From contig NZ_MUNX01000045.1 of the NCBI RefSeq assembly GCF_002001005.1, forward strand, positions 1 to 45,997: a stretch of 45,997 nucleotides of DNA, read 5' to 3'. Shown piece by piece: positions 26,237-34,987 of the stretch; the first letter of the stretch is position 1; each line of letters starts with the position of its first letter. The position numbers and the translations under genes were made by a program. Source of the stretch: Flavobacterium sp. A45. GTDB lineage: Bacteria > Bacteroidota > Bacteroidia > Flavobacteriales > Flavobacteriaceae. The notes under the pieces are model-generated. The model was not told where the DNA came from, did not search any database, and saw only the letters and a program-made list of their open reading frames with translations.

Positions 26237-26722
26237 TTATTCGAATTCAATTAACAACTGCCCTTTGTCTACGGCATCTCCCGTGCTCACCGAAATGGAT
26301 TTGATCACACCATCACGAGGCGAAAGAAAACTGTTCTCCATTTTCATGGCACCAAGAATAATTAGGTTATCATTTTCTTTCACGATTTGCCCGACAACGA
26401 CACTAATCTCCAAAATTAATCCCGGCATAGGTGCTTTGATCGCGTTAACCTGTTTGGTCAACCCAACTTCGAACCCCATTTCCTTGATCAAAATATCCAA
26501 AGGATTCGAAATCTCCACCCTATAATTTGTATTGTTTACCTTAACCGTATAGCTTTTATGATTGAAATCCGAAGTGATGATTTCCGCTTTATAAGGTAAG
26601 TTTTGATGCAGTATATGAAATTCATTTACTCCCGTAGGTATTGCATCCAGTTGAGAAATACTTTCCTTTTCAAAATCAAAATGGAAAGCATCGTTTACAG
26701 TTACTTTGTAATTATCACTCAT
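26237..26722 (-). CDS. Biotin carboxyl carrier protein of acyl-CoA carboxylase
   Basis: A 161-residue biotin carrier. The C-terminal biotinyl domain (about 95-160) starts APMPGLILEI and carries the canonical biotinylation site Lys127 in GAMKMENSF. The N-terminal 90 residues are a linker region, possibly for subunit docking (SYTVKVNNTNYRVEIS). The ATG at 26722 (MSDNYKVTVN) is preferred to a TTG-initiated version 31 residues longer, whose extra residues are hydrophobic and unlike a carrier. It is first in the operon carrier-carboxylase-carboxyltransferase. Confidence 0.9.
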   Translation of the reverse strand: MSDNYKVTVNDAFHFDFEKESISQLDAIPTGVNEFHILHQNLPYKAEIITSDFNHKSYTVKVNNTNYRVEISNPLDILIKEMGFEVGLTKQVNAIKAPMPGLILEISVVVGQIVKENDNLIILGAMKMENSFLSPRDGVIKSISVSTGDAVDKGQLLIEFE

Positions 26723-26818
26723 TCTTGGTCTTTTTAGGGGAGTAAAAGTATGAAAAGAAAACGTTTTCGTAAACAAAAAAACAAATTCTAGATAAAATCG
26801 TCTGAAGAGCAACAATTA

Positions 26819-26931
26819 GGGCGTGCCTCCAGTAGAAAATGGCCCTACTTTACTTTGCGCATATACGGCCCATTCTCTACTGGAGTCGGGCTATCCATGC
26901 TACTTCGGTAGCTTATTTCTATCCCTCACGC
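26819..26931 (-). repeat. Structured intergenic repeat, subclass 2, copy C
   Basis: Lies in the 319-bp gap between the radical SAM gene and the carrier-protein gene. A long imperfect hairpin joins CTCCAGTAGA..AATGG (from 26827) with GGCCCATTCTCTACTGGAG (to 26885). A second hairpin, GCTAC-TTCG-GTAGC (26899-26912), has a UUCG tetraloop in plus-strand RNA. The ends GCGTG (26821-26825) and CACGC (26927-26931) pair, where copy B has GCGTA/TACGC. The leftward reading begins GCGTGAGGGATAG and contains GGATAGCCCGACTCCAG. Confidence 0.75.
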
Positions 26932-26989
26932 AAACTCGTTGAACCAGAAAGTTAAGTGGTAAAATTGGACTTTACATTAAAAGATAAAA

Positions 26990-27030
26990 AATCCGTGATA
27001 ATCAGTTTCATCCGTATAATCTGTGGCCAA
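26990..27030. repeat. Short dispersed-type repeat (ATCCGTG/ATAATC)
   Basis: ATCCGTGATAATC is followed closely by ATCCGTATAATCTGTGGCC. This imperfect direct repeat has the wording of short dispersed repeats I recall from many Bacteroidota and other genomes. It lies between copy C of the structured repeat and the end of the radical SAM gene. No gene is seen in this gap. Confidence 0.45.
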
Positions 27031-27041
27031 TTCAAAGTATG

Positions 27042-29240
27042 CTACAACACCAACAATCCAAATTCTCTCAAAGTATTCACAGGTTTTGAATACCAAAACA
27101 ACTCAAAATCTTCTAGCTGTAGTTCAAAATCGGTTTTTACTTCCTGAAAAGAATAAGTTTTCACATTCGAAACTGAGATTTTCTGAAGCATTTCAACAAG
27201 CCATTCTCCTTCCGTTTTATTGGTCTGAATAGTGAAGCTTTCTTTTTTGTCGTGAAAAGTCAAAGCCATCATTTCCCAAGAATTACCTTTTTTGGATTTG
27301 GTAAATGTTTCAATTGATGGTTTTCCTCCCAGCCAAACAATTTTGGCGGTAGGTTTAATATTAAAATTAGTTTCTTCCTGCAAGGCATCAAAAATAAAAT
27401 CAGAACTTATTTTTGTCTTCGGAATTTTGAAATCAAACCAATCCTGCAATTCATAGTCAAAGCAAATGCCGTGCATAAAATTGAACAGCGATTTCTTGAG
27501 TCCGAAACTAAATTTATCATGATCGATTCCTGTTGAATCAACAAAATTAATATCATTATTAGCAAATGTCCCTATGGCTTCCGTTTCTTTAACGGCACCA
27601 AATTGCTCTGGGAACATTCCCACTGGGCTGTGAGCCGTCATCGCAAACTGATGCCAAAACCCAGACTGCAATACACCTGCTTCAAACAACTGTCGTACCA
27701 TTTCGAGGCTATCCACTGTTTCTTGAATTGTTTGTGTTGGGTAACCGTACATCAAATACGCGTGAACCATAATGCCCGCTTCGGTAAAATTGCGAGTAAC
27801 TTTCGCTACTTGTTCTACCGTTACGCCTTTGTCAATCAGTTTTAACAATCTGTCCGAAGCTACTTCTAGCCCACCCGAAACGGCAATACAACCCGAAGCC
27901 TTTAGCAACAGGCACAAATCTTGGGTAAAGCTTTTCTCAAACCGAATGTTTGTCCACCACGTAACTGCCAATTTTCGGCGAAGGATTTCGAGTGCCAAAG
28001 CGCGCATTAATGCCGGAGGTGCAGCTTCATCTACATAATGAAAACCGGTTTCACCCGTTTGGGCAATCATTTCTTCCATTCGATCGCACAACAAACTAGC
28101 CGCAACAGGTTCGTAAACCTTGATGTAATCTAGAGAAATATCGCAAAATGTACATTTTCCCCAGTAACAACCGTGCGCCATGGTGAGCTTATTCCAGCGT
28201 CCGTCACTCCACAAACGGTGCATCGGATTCACAATTTCGATAACCGAAATGTATTTATCCAGAAGCAAATCCGAATAATCGGGCGTTCCCACTTGGGATT
28301 GTTTGTAATCCGGTTTAGTGGAATTATTTTTATAAACCACTTTTCCATCTTCAAGTAAAAATGTTCTTTTATAGGTTCTAGTCTCCCCTCCTTCGGAGGG
28401 GTCGGGGGAGGATAATTCTTCAATTGGAGTTTCGCCATCATCCAAAGTGATATAATCGAAAAACTCAAAAACACGTTCATCCGAAAGTGAACGTAATTCT
28501 GTATTCGGGAAACCGCCACCCATCGAAATCTTGATATTCGGATAGTGTTTTTTCACCCATTGTGCAGAACGAAAAGCTGAGTATAAATTCCCAGGAAACG
28601 GAACCGAAATCAAGAATAAAGTCGGCTGAATCGTTTCGATTCTCTCTTTCAAAATCGAAAGCAGAATATTATCTATATAAGTCGGTTCTTGTTGCAAAGC
28701 TTCATACAATTCATCAAAAGAATTGGCACTACGCCCCAATCTTTCTGCATAACGACTGAAACCGAAATTTTCATCGACACATTCCACTATAAAATCCGAA
28801 ATATCCTCAAGATACAAAGTTGCCAAATGTTTGGCTTTGTCCTGCGTTCCCATTGTTCCAAAAGCCCAATCAAGTTCTTCCAATTGTGCAAATCTTGAAG
28901 CTTCCGGCAAGAAATCTTCCTGACATATTTGGAGCGCCAAAGTTGGATTCTTCCCCTGTAAAAACGCAATAACCGAATCAATGGTTTTGATGTATTCGTC
29001 CTGTAAAGCTAGAATTCGTTGAGCGTTTGTAGTTTTTGGTTTATTGTTTATTGCTGCTTGGCCAAAGATCCCTTCCAATCCTTCTTTCGAAAACAATTTC
29101 AAAATCACTTCTATACCCAAATCTGCCTGAACTGATTCGATATTTTTGGTATTCAGAAACCCTTTGATATAAGCCGTCGCTGGATAAGGTGTATTCAGTT
29201 GGGTAAACGGAGGCGTGATGAGGAAAAGTTTTGGTTTCAA
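27042..29240 (-). CDS. B12-binding-type radical SAM protein
   Basis: A 732-residue protein. An N-terminal B12-binding-like Rossmann region (KPKLFLITPPFTQLNTPYPA, then about 195-275 with ISVPFPGNLYSAF and MGGGFPNTELRS) precedes a radical SAM domain. The iron-sulfur cluster cysteines are Cys358, Cys363 and Cys366 in HGCYWGKCTFCDIS, a CX4CX2C spacing rather than the usual CX3CX2C. VSGGLEVASDRLLKLIDKG and MYGYPTQT are typical later strands. The start is TTG at 29240; there is no in-frame ATG nearby, and a TAnnTTTG element lies 20 bp upstream. Residues 277-289 are an in-frame G+C-rich repeat insert. Reaction and substrate are unknown; it stands alone. Confidence 0.85.
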   Translation of the reverse strand: MKPKLFLITPPFTQLNTPYPATAYIKGFLNTKNIESVQADLGIEVILKLFSKEGLEGIFGQAAINNKPKTTNAQRILALQDEYIKTIDSVIAFLQGKNPTLALQICQEDFLPEASRFAQLEELDWAFGTMGTQDKAKHLATLYLEDISDFIVECVDENFGFSRYAERLGRSANSFDELYEALQQEPTYIDNILLSILKERIETIQPTLFLISVPFPGNLYSAFRSAQWVKKHYPNIKISMGGGFPNTELRSLSDERVFEFFDYITLDDGETPIEELSSPDPSEGGETRTYKRTFLLEDGKVVYKNNSTKPDYKQSQVGTPDYSDLLLDKYISVIEIVNPMHRLWSDGRWNKLTMAHGCYWGKCTFCDISLDYIKVYEPVAASLLCDRMEEMIAQTGETGFHYVDEAAPPALMRALALEILRRKLAVTWWTNIRFEKSFTQDLCLLLKASGCIAVSGGLEVASDRLLKLIDKGVTVEQVAKVTRNFTEAGIMVHAYLMYGYPTQTIQETVDSLEMVRQLFEAGVLQSGFWHQFAMTAHSPVGMFPEQFGAVKETEAIGTFANNDINFVDSTGIDHDKFSFGLKKSLFNFMHGICFDYELQDWFDFKIPKTKISSDFIFDALQEETNFNIKPTAKIVWLGGKPSIETFTKSKKGNSWEMMALTFHDKKESFTIQTNKTEGEWLVEMLQKISVSNVKTYSFQEVKTDFELQLEDFELFWYSKPVNTLREFGLLVL
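28382..28412. repeat. G+C-rich palindromic repeat inside the radical SAM gene
   Basis: CCCCTCC (28385-28391) and GGAGGGG (28395-28401) form a perfect 7-bp stem around TTC, followed by TCGGGGGAGG. In the gene's frame it encodes SSPDPSEGGE-like residues 277-286, between the B12-binding-like and radical SAM domains. The wording matches a dispersed repeat I recall from Flavobacterium intergenic regions. It keeps the reading frame. Confidence 0.65.
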
Positions 29241-29259
29241 AAGTGAGAATGTTTTTGTG

Positions 29260-29267
29260 CAAAAATA
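29260..29267 (-). promoter_or_regulatory. -7 promoter element of the radical SAM gene
   Basis: CAAAAATA on the plus strand reads TATTTTTG leftward, matching TAnnTTTG. It predicts a very short leader (about 12 nt) before the TTG start at 29240, which supports that start. No -33 element was seen. Confidence 0.45.
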
Positions 29268-29402
29268 AGGGATATTTTTAGTTTCTCTCCATAAAAGCGA
29301 ATTGTAACTTTTCTGTTTTTTAATTTATACCGAAATAAAAATAGAATTAGATACTTTGTAAAGATTTAAATACATTTACAAAATCATTAAAAACCGCCTC
29401 TA

Positions 29403-31562
29403 GTGAACTTAAAATTACTCTTCTTTATAGCATTAATTACCATTTCTTCATTTGCCCAAAATAAAAACAAAACCATTGGTTTTAAAGAAAATAAAGGTCA
29501 GATTATAGATCAAAAAGGCAAGCCTAACAATGCCGTAAATTACCTTTTAAATTCTGGTGGATTGAATGTTCAACTGAGAAAAAATGGCTTTTCGTATGAT
29601 GTTTATGAAGCAAAAAAACATCCTATCAATCATTCTCATAACGAAAAGAAAAAACCTTTGCCATTTCCTTCAAAAGACAATGATAAACTTCCTGACTATA
29701 CTTTAGAATACCAATTTCACAGAATTGACATTGATTTTGTAAATTCAAATCCAAAGGTAGAATTGACAACCGAAGAAAAATCTTTGGACTATGACAATTA
29801 CTATAATATCCCCAACAAACCCGAAGGAGTTTTGATGGTGTATCAATACAAACAAATAACCTATAAAAACATTTATCCGAATATTGATGTCGTTTTTTTT
29901 GTACCAAAAGATACTTTAAAAACAGTAGAATACAATTTTGTAGTTCATCCAAAAGGAAAAATATCAGATATTCAATTAAAATTTAGCGGAGCCCAAACGG
30001 AATTGGTTGATAATAAAATTAGAATGAATGTACGTTTTGGCAAAATGGAAGAAACCCTTCCCGACAGTTGGACTGAAGAAAGAGAACTTAAAAAGGAGAT
30101 TGCTGTAGGTTATACTAAAATCAAGAAAAATGTTTATGGTTTTGAAAGTGCTGAAAATGTTTCTGACAAAACGTTAATTATTGACCCTGTGCCTATTAGA
30201 CTTTGGGGAACTTATTATGGCGGAGAAAGTATGGATGATTCATCATCCATATTTGTAAAAGATGGATTTATATATTGGGCAGGAGAAACCCAAAGCGCTA
30301 ACAACATTGCGTCAATTGGCTCATATCAAGATTATTATACATCAAATGGCATTTCTGATGCATTTTTCACTAAGCTTAATTCAGATGGTACAAGAGTTTG
30401 GGGAACATATTACGGAGGAAATAATGAGGATGGAATTTCTCAAATCAAAGTTTCAAATAATGATAACATTTATATAGCTGGCACAAGTCGAAGTATTACA
30501 AACATATCTACATCCAGTAGTTATCAGCCTATTAAAAGTGATTACTCTGATGCGTATTTGGCAAAATTTGACACTAATGGCATCCGGCAATGGGGAACTT
30601 ATTATGGCGGATTAAGTAATGACAAATTTTATTCAATTATGATTGATTCTGATGAAAAAATATATGTTTCTGGCGACACAGGTAGTAAGGAGAATATTAC
30701 ATCAAATGGAGCATTTCAACCTAATTTTTTAACTACCATTACAGACAATTCGGGCGGTTTAGTATACAATGGCATGATTGTCAAATTTGATGCTGACGGA
30801 AATCGAATATGGGGAACCTATTATTATCCAGGAACTATTTTTGATTCAAAAATAAATGCTAATGGAGAATTATTTTTTTTAGGGACGTCTTTAGATTTTT
30901 CTTTACCAAAATCAGATTGGAAAAGAAAAGGGCTATTAATTAAACTTGATCCAAACGGGAACAAAATATGGGATACGTTTTTTGGAGGTAATAACGACGA
31001 TGCTTTTTTTAACCTTGGAGTCGATATAAACAACAACCTATATTGTTCTGGGGATACTGATAGTAATTCTGGTATTGCAAGCAGTGGAGTTTTTCAAGAA
31101 AATTATATTCAAAATTCTATATCTAAAAGTGGTTGTATATTTAAATTTAATCCGAATGGAGTTAAAATTTGGGGATCTTATTTTTTTCCAGAAACACTTG
31201 GAGCGTCTGTTTCTAAAAATGGTGACATTTATTTTACTGGAAGAGCAGAAAATGGTTTTCTTCCTACTCCAAATGCATATCAAGAAATTAGAAATCCATT
31301 AGCGGATTCTTATTTAGTGAAATTTAATACAAATGGGCAAAGAGTATGGGCAACGTATTATGCTGGAGAAGGTGCTGATAATGCACATATCACAACAGTA
31401 GATGATGATTCATATATCTATTTGTCAGGCATGACGAATAGCACTATAAATATAGCTTCAACAAACACTTATCAATCAAACCTTTACCCTCGTAGCGCAA
31501 GTTATCTACCAAACGTAGCAGATGCTTTCTTAGTCAAATTTAAAGACTGTTTTTCCTTGTAA
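29403..31562 (+). CDS. SBBP-repeat surface protein, N-terminal part (frameshifted)
   Basis: A 719-residue open frame from GTG 29403, with a signal peptide ending SSFAQ (about 15-19). An N-terminal domain (20-265) of the type preceding SBBP repeats (IGFKENKGQIIDQ at 25-37) is followed by about seven beta-propeller-like SBBP repeats. Each starts with a variant of WGTYYGG (for example LWGTYYGGESMDD, VWGTYYGGNNEDG, QWGTYYGGLSNDK) and continues to IYxxGxT. The frame stops at 31562 right after FLVKFKDC, while the next frame carries on with Ig-like domains and a T9SS tail. I read this as the front half of a roughly 1,348-residue cell-surface protein broken by a one-base shift at the T5 tract 31550-31554. 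Confidence 0.85.
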   Translation: MNLKLLFFIALITISSFAQNKNKTIGFKENKGQIIDQKGKPNNAVNYLLNSGGLNVQLRKNGFSYDVYEAKKHPINHSHNEKKKPLPFPSKDNDKLPDYTLEYQFHRIDIDFVNSNPKVELTTEEKSLDYDNYYNIPNKPEGVLMVYQYKQITYKNIYPNIDVVFFVPKDTLKTVEYNFVVHPKGKISDIQLKFSGAQTELVDNKIRMNVRFGKMEETLPDSWTEERELKKEIAVGYTKIKKNVYGFESAENVSDKTLIIDPVPIRLWGTYYGGESMDDSSSIFVKDGFIYWAGETQSANNIASIGSYQDYYTSNGISDAFFTKLNSDGTRVWGTYYGGNNEDGISQIKVSNNDNIYIAGTSRSITNISTSSSYQPIKSDYSDAYLAKFDTNGIRQWGTYYGGLSNDKFYSIMIDSDEKIYVSGDTGSKENITSNGAFQPNFLTTITDNSGGLVYNGMIVKFDADGNRIWGTYYYPGTIFDSKINANGELFFLGTSLDFSLPKSDWKRKGLLIKLDPNGNKIWDTFFGGNNDDAFFNLGVDINNNLYCSGDTDSNSGIASSGVFQENYIQNSISKSGCIFKFNPNGVKIWGSYFFPETLGASVSKNGDIYFTGRAENGFLPTPNAYQEIRNPLADSYLVKFNTNGQRVWATYYAGEGADNAHITTVDDDSYIYLSGMTNSTINIASTNTYQSNLYPRSASYLPNVADAFLVKFKDCFSL

Positions 31563-33445
31563 CAGCCTCTTCCAACTCTCCAATCTGTATTGGAAAATCT
31601 CTTCAACTAAAAGCATCTGGAGGAACAAATTACGCATGGACAGGACCAAACGGTTTTACATCAACAGATCAAAACCCAACAATACCAAATGCAACAGCTA
31701 TCAATAGTGGTCAATACAGTTGCAATATTACTGGAACTGGTGATTGTGATGGAGTTCTTACTGTCGATGTTATTGTTCGTGATACAGTTCCTCCCATTCC
31801 CGACCTCGTAGCTCTACCAACAATTACAGGAGATTGCCATACAGCATTAACAATAATCCCAACTGCAACAGATAATTGTGTAGGAACAATTACTGCAACA
31901 ACTGTAAGCCCTCTTTCTTATGGTTTGCCCGGAACTTATACTGTAATTTGGGATTATAATGATGAGAATGGAAATATCTCACATCAAAACCAAACCGTTA
32001 CAATTACCAATCAACCACTACCAACAGCTACTTCCCCACAAACCTTCTGCATTCAACAAAATGCAACTATAGACGATATTGCAATAACAGGACAAAACAT
32101 AAAATGGTATAACCAGTTAACAACCGGAAATCTTTTATTAAATACAGTTCCTCTTCAAAACGGTACAATCTATTATGCTTCGCAAACAATAAACGGTTGT
32201 GAAAGCGAAAGAATTCCTGTTACTGTAACTATTCAAAATACACTGGCTCCAACAGGAGACACTTCTCAAAGTTTTTGCGCAAGTCAAAATCCCTCTTTGA
32301 GCAATCTTATAGTTGTTGGAACAACCATAAAATGGTATGACAGTGCAACCCTAGGTAATCTTTTGACTGATAACACTCCTTTAGTCGATGGTAAAACCTA
32401 TTTCGTAACACAAACCGAAAACAATTGTGAAAGTTCCAATAGAATGGCAGTAACGGCTTCTCTAATCAACTCTTTGCCTGCCAATGATTATGACTTCTCT
32501 ATATGTGATGATTTGAATGACGGTGCAGAATATGTAAAACTGGAAGACTTTAATTCTTATTTAATTTCAAACACTGCCAACTATAATTTCGGTTATTATC
32601 CGTCTCTTTCAGATGCCGAGAATGAAGTAACTAGTAATAAAATCACAACAGCTTTCAATTACAAATTAGCATTGGGAGAAAATAGAATCTACATCAGAAT
32701 CAATTCAAACACACCATGCTATGCGATAGCTGTTTTAAGAATTTCTCTTTTTCCAAAACCAATTATTCCTATTGAAGATATTGTGCCTATTTGCGAAAAC
32801 AAAAGTATTTTGATAGATGCCGGTTCTGGTGCCGACAGTTATTTATGGTCTAATGGAAAAAATACACAAACCATTAACATAGATAATCATGGAGATTTAT
32901 CGGTAACTGTTACCAAAACTTATGGTACTCTTTCTTGTTTTAGTGACAAAACATTTACGGTAAAAACATCCAATATTGCCAAAATAACTTCAATAGAAAC
33001 CAAAGACTGGACAGACAATGACAACTCAATTACGGTTTTTGTAACTGGAGCTGGAGATTTTGAATATTCAATTGACGGAACTAATTACCAAAACAGCAAC
33101 CAGTTCTCGGGTATAAACAGTGGCGATTATACAGTACATGTAAGAGACAAAAATGGCTGTGGCACAGCAACAGAGGAAGTTTATTTATTAATGTACCCTA
33201 AGTTTTTTACTCCAAACGGAGATGGATTCAACGACACTTGGAAAATTAAATCTTCAGAGACTGAAAAGGATTTAACGCTAAAAATATTCGACCGATTTGG
33301 AAAATTACTAAAAGAATTAAATTCCAATTCTAATGGCTGGGATGGAACTTACATTGGACAAACCCTACCCGCTACCGATTATTGGTTTGTGGCTACACGA
33401 AAAAACGGAAAAGAATATAAAGGCCATTTTAGCTTGAAGAGGTAA
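31553..33445 (+). CDS. SBBP-repeat protein, C-terminal part with type B T9SS sorting domain
   Basis: This frame is open from about 31553, but its first usable start codon is a TTG at 31925 (506 residues from there). The upstream sequence translates as a sensible continuation: SPICIGKSLQLKASGG (Ig-like/PKD), then an HYR-like domain (VIVRDTVPPIPDL ... GTYTVIWDYND). Two tandem Ig-like repeats follow (ATIDDIAITGQNIKWYNQ and NPSLSNLIVVGTTIKWYDS). The C-terminal 85 residues are a gliding-motility-associated type B domain, beginning FFTPNGDGFNDTWKI and ending GKEYKGHFSLKR, which directs secretion by the type IX system. It has no signal peptide of its own, so it only makes sense joined to the upstream frame. 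A terminator follows. Confidence 0.8.
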   Translation, partial: FLVTASSNSPICIGKSLQLKASGGTNYAWTGPNGFTSTDQNPTIPNATAINSGQYSCNITGTGDCDGVLTVDVIVRDTVPPIPDLVALPTITGDCHTALTIIPTATDNCVGTITATTVSPLSYGLPGTYTVIWDYNDENGNISHQNQTVTITNQPLPTATSPQTFCIQQNATIDDIAITGQNIKWYNQLTTGNLLLNTVPLQNGTIYYASQTINGCESERIPVTVTIQNTLAPTGDTSQSFCASQNPSLSNLIVVGTTIKWYDSATLGNLLTDNTPLVDGKTYFVTQTENNCESSNRMAVTASLINSLPANDYDFSICDDLNDGAEYVKLEDFNSYLISNTANYNFGYYPSLSDAENEVTSNKITTAFNYKLALGENRIYIRINSNTPCYAIAVLRISLFPKPIIPIEDIVPICENKSILIDAGSGADSYLWSNGKNTQTINIDNHGDLSVTVTKTYGTLSCFSDKTFTVKTSNIAKITSIETKDWTDNDNSITVFVTGAGDFEYSIDGTNYQNSNQFSGINSGDYTVHVRDKNGCGTATEEVYLLMYPKFFTPNGDGFNDTWKIKSSETEKDLTLKIFDRFGKLLKELNSNSNGWDGTYIGQTLPATDYWFVATRKNGKEYKGHFSLKR

Positions 33446-33461
33446 AACTGTCATAAACACA

Positions 33462-33485
33462 AAAAGCCCAATAAAATGAGCTTTT
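33462..33485. terminator. Terminator between SBBP protein and alpha/beta hydrolase
   Basis: AAAAGCCCA (33462-33470) pairs with TGAGCTTTT (33477-33485), with one mismatch and a 6-base loop. The A- and T-rich flanks serve converging transcripts in both directions. Confidence 0.6.
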
Positions 33486-33507
33486 CACGTGTAATATAAA
33501 TTCAGTT

Positions 33508-34884
33508 TCACTTCACTTGAACCAAGATCCATTTGGAAATTTCCTCTAAAGCTACTGGTGAAAATGTCTGTTCAATCGTTGCATACTCATCAGGAGAACC
33601 CGTTTTGGATTCCTGAAAGAGATGATTTAGATTGGACAACTTCTTAGTGGTTACGTTTTTATTTCCTCCTTTGGTAAGAGCTGCTTTGATGGCTTCGAGA
33701 TTTACATCCGCTGGGACTTGTAAATCTTTTTCACCATTGAGAGCTAGGACTGGGCATTTTACTTTTTCTAAAGCTATTGTAGGATCTAATTTTAAAAAAC
33801 TAACCAGCCAAGGGCTAGTAATTTGAGAGGAAAGTGCACTAATCTGGGTATCATTGGCACTATCACCTAACTTTGATTTTAGATAACCAAAGGCCTTGCT
33901 TTTTAGATTTTCATCATTTGCTGAGGAAGCTACAATAATATCATAAGCCCCTTTAAAAATTTCCTGCCCTTTTTTAATTTCATTTTCTGAAATTCCCTTT
34001 TGACGTTCAATCATTTCTTTTTGCAAAAGCATCAATTGATCTCCGCGAAGTCCTGGTCCAGCCAATAATATAATGAATTTTACATCCTTCGAGTTCTGTG
34101 CAACAATAGGAGCAATTATTCCGCCCTCGCTATGACCTATTAATCCTATTTTATTTTTATCTATTTCTTTTCTAGTTTGCAGATAAGCAACACCAGCCCG
34201 AACGTCATTTGCAAAATCCAAAGTAGTTGCCATTTTATACTCTCCTGTAGATTTTGCAGTACCGCGGTCATCAAATCGTAGAACCGCAATACCTTTTTTT
34301 GTCAAATAATCTGCTAAAACTAAAAACGGTTTATGTCCTAATATTTCTTCATCTCTGTTTTGTGGGCCACTTCCGCTTATCAAAATCACAACTGGAAATT
34401 TGCCTTCTTTGCTAGGTAAACTTAACGTTCCTGCCAAAACATTTTTATCTGTTTTATTTTCGAAAGTGACATCTTCTGTATAATATGAATACGGTTTTTG
34501 TGGTTCTTGCGGTCTTTTTAGAATTTCTTTTTCTAGTTTTTCTTTAGACAAATTCAATGGAAAAGATTGACCACTTTGAGTAAAAGTACCAACAATCACA
34601 TTATACTGATTTAGCTCCCCCTCAAAAACAATCCGGGCACTTGGAATCTCTAATTTTAGAGTAGCATTCTCAAATTTGGTTGTTGTAACGGGAATTCCTT
34701 TTGCTCCTTGGTCTGGACTATCCATCGTAGCACTGTATCCATTTTCACTTTTGCTTATATTAAAAACAAGTGCTAATTGTCCTCCGGGAACTTTTAAAAA
34801 ACCATTCCATTGTCCCGTAATTTCTTGCCCGAACATTGTAAAAGACAACAAAATTGTCATTAAAAAAAATACTGCTTTCTTCAT
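33508..34884 (-). CDS. Secreted alpha/beta hydrolase
   Basis: A 458-residue exported hydrolase with a signal peptide ending FGQ (18-20). An N-terminal beta-rich domain (21-110; ITGQWNGFLKVPGGQLALVFN) of the DUF3887-like type is followed by an alpha/beta-hydrolase fold. The catalytic triad is probably Ser252 in LIGHSEGGIIAP, Asp387 in LNGEKDLQVP and His421 in LSNLNHLFQE; the oxyanion region is LISGSGPQNRD. The substrate is unknown, and similar proteins are annotated simply as alpha/beta hydrolases or dipeptidyl-peptidase-like. It is transcribed leftward, convergent with the SBBP gene, as an apparent single gene. Confidence 0.85.
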   Translation of the reverse strand: MKKAVFFLMTILLSFTMFGQEITGQWNGFLKVPGGQLALVFNISKSENGYSATMDSPDQGAKGIPVTTTKFENATLKLEIPSARIVFEGELNQYNVIVGTFTQSGQSFPLNLSKEKLEKEILKRPQEPQKPYSYYTEDVTFENKTDKNVLAGTLSLPSKEGKFPVVILISGSGPQNRDEEILGHKPFLVLADYLTKKGIAVLRFDDRGTAKSTGEYKMATTLDFANDVRAGVAYLQTRKEIDKNKIGLIGHSEGGIIAPIVAQNSKDVKFIILLAGPGLRGDQLMLLQKEMIERQKGISENEIKKGQEIFKGAYDIIVASSANDENLKSKAFGYLKSKLGDSANDTQISALSSQITSPWLVSFLKLDPTIALEKVKCPVLALNGEKDLQVPADVNLEAIKAALTKGGNKNVTTKKLSNLNHLFQESKTGSPDEYATIEQTFSPVALEEISKWILVQVK

Positions 34885-34987
34885 TTTATTTGATTTTATT
34901 TTTAAATTAAAATTGATGTGAAATACCTTGAAACCTTAGTTCTATTTTTCTTTTTTAGATGATGGCAAAAAGGCAAAATCTCTCCTC

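Noticed and set aside
26723..26815. 31-residue N-terminal extension of the biotin carrier protein
   Set aside because: Starts at a non-ATG codon and encodes hydrophobic residues unlike carrier proteins; ATG 26722 follows directly.
28229..28519. Second leftward frame containing PPPTPPKEGR-like residues
   Set aside because: It overlaps the radical SAM gene in another frame; the proline-rich string is only the other-frame reading of the palindromic repeat.
30190..31480. Recurrent WGTYYGG-coding repeats as a possible CRISPR or tandem DNA repeat
   Set aside because: The spacing is about 65-100 codons and variable, and the repeats are diverged at DNA level; they are protein SBBP repeats.
31547..31562. 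Programmed ribosomal frameshift between the two SBBP protein frames
   Set aside because: The site TGT TTT TCC is not a proper X-XXY-YYZ slippery heptamer and no downstream pseudoknot was recognised; a one-base indel in the T tract is simpler.
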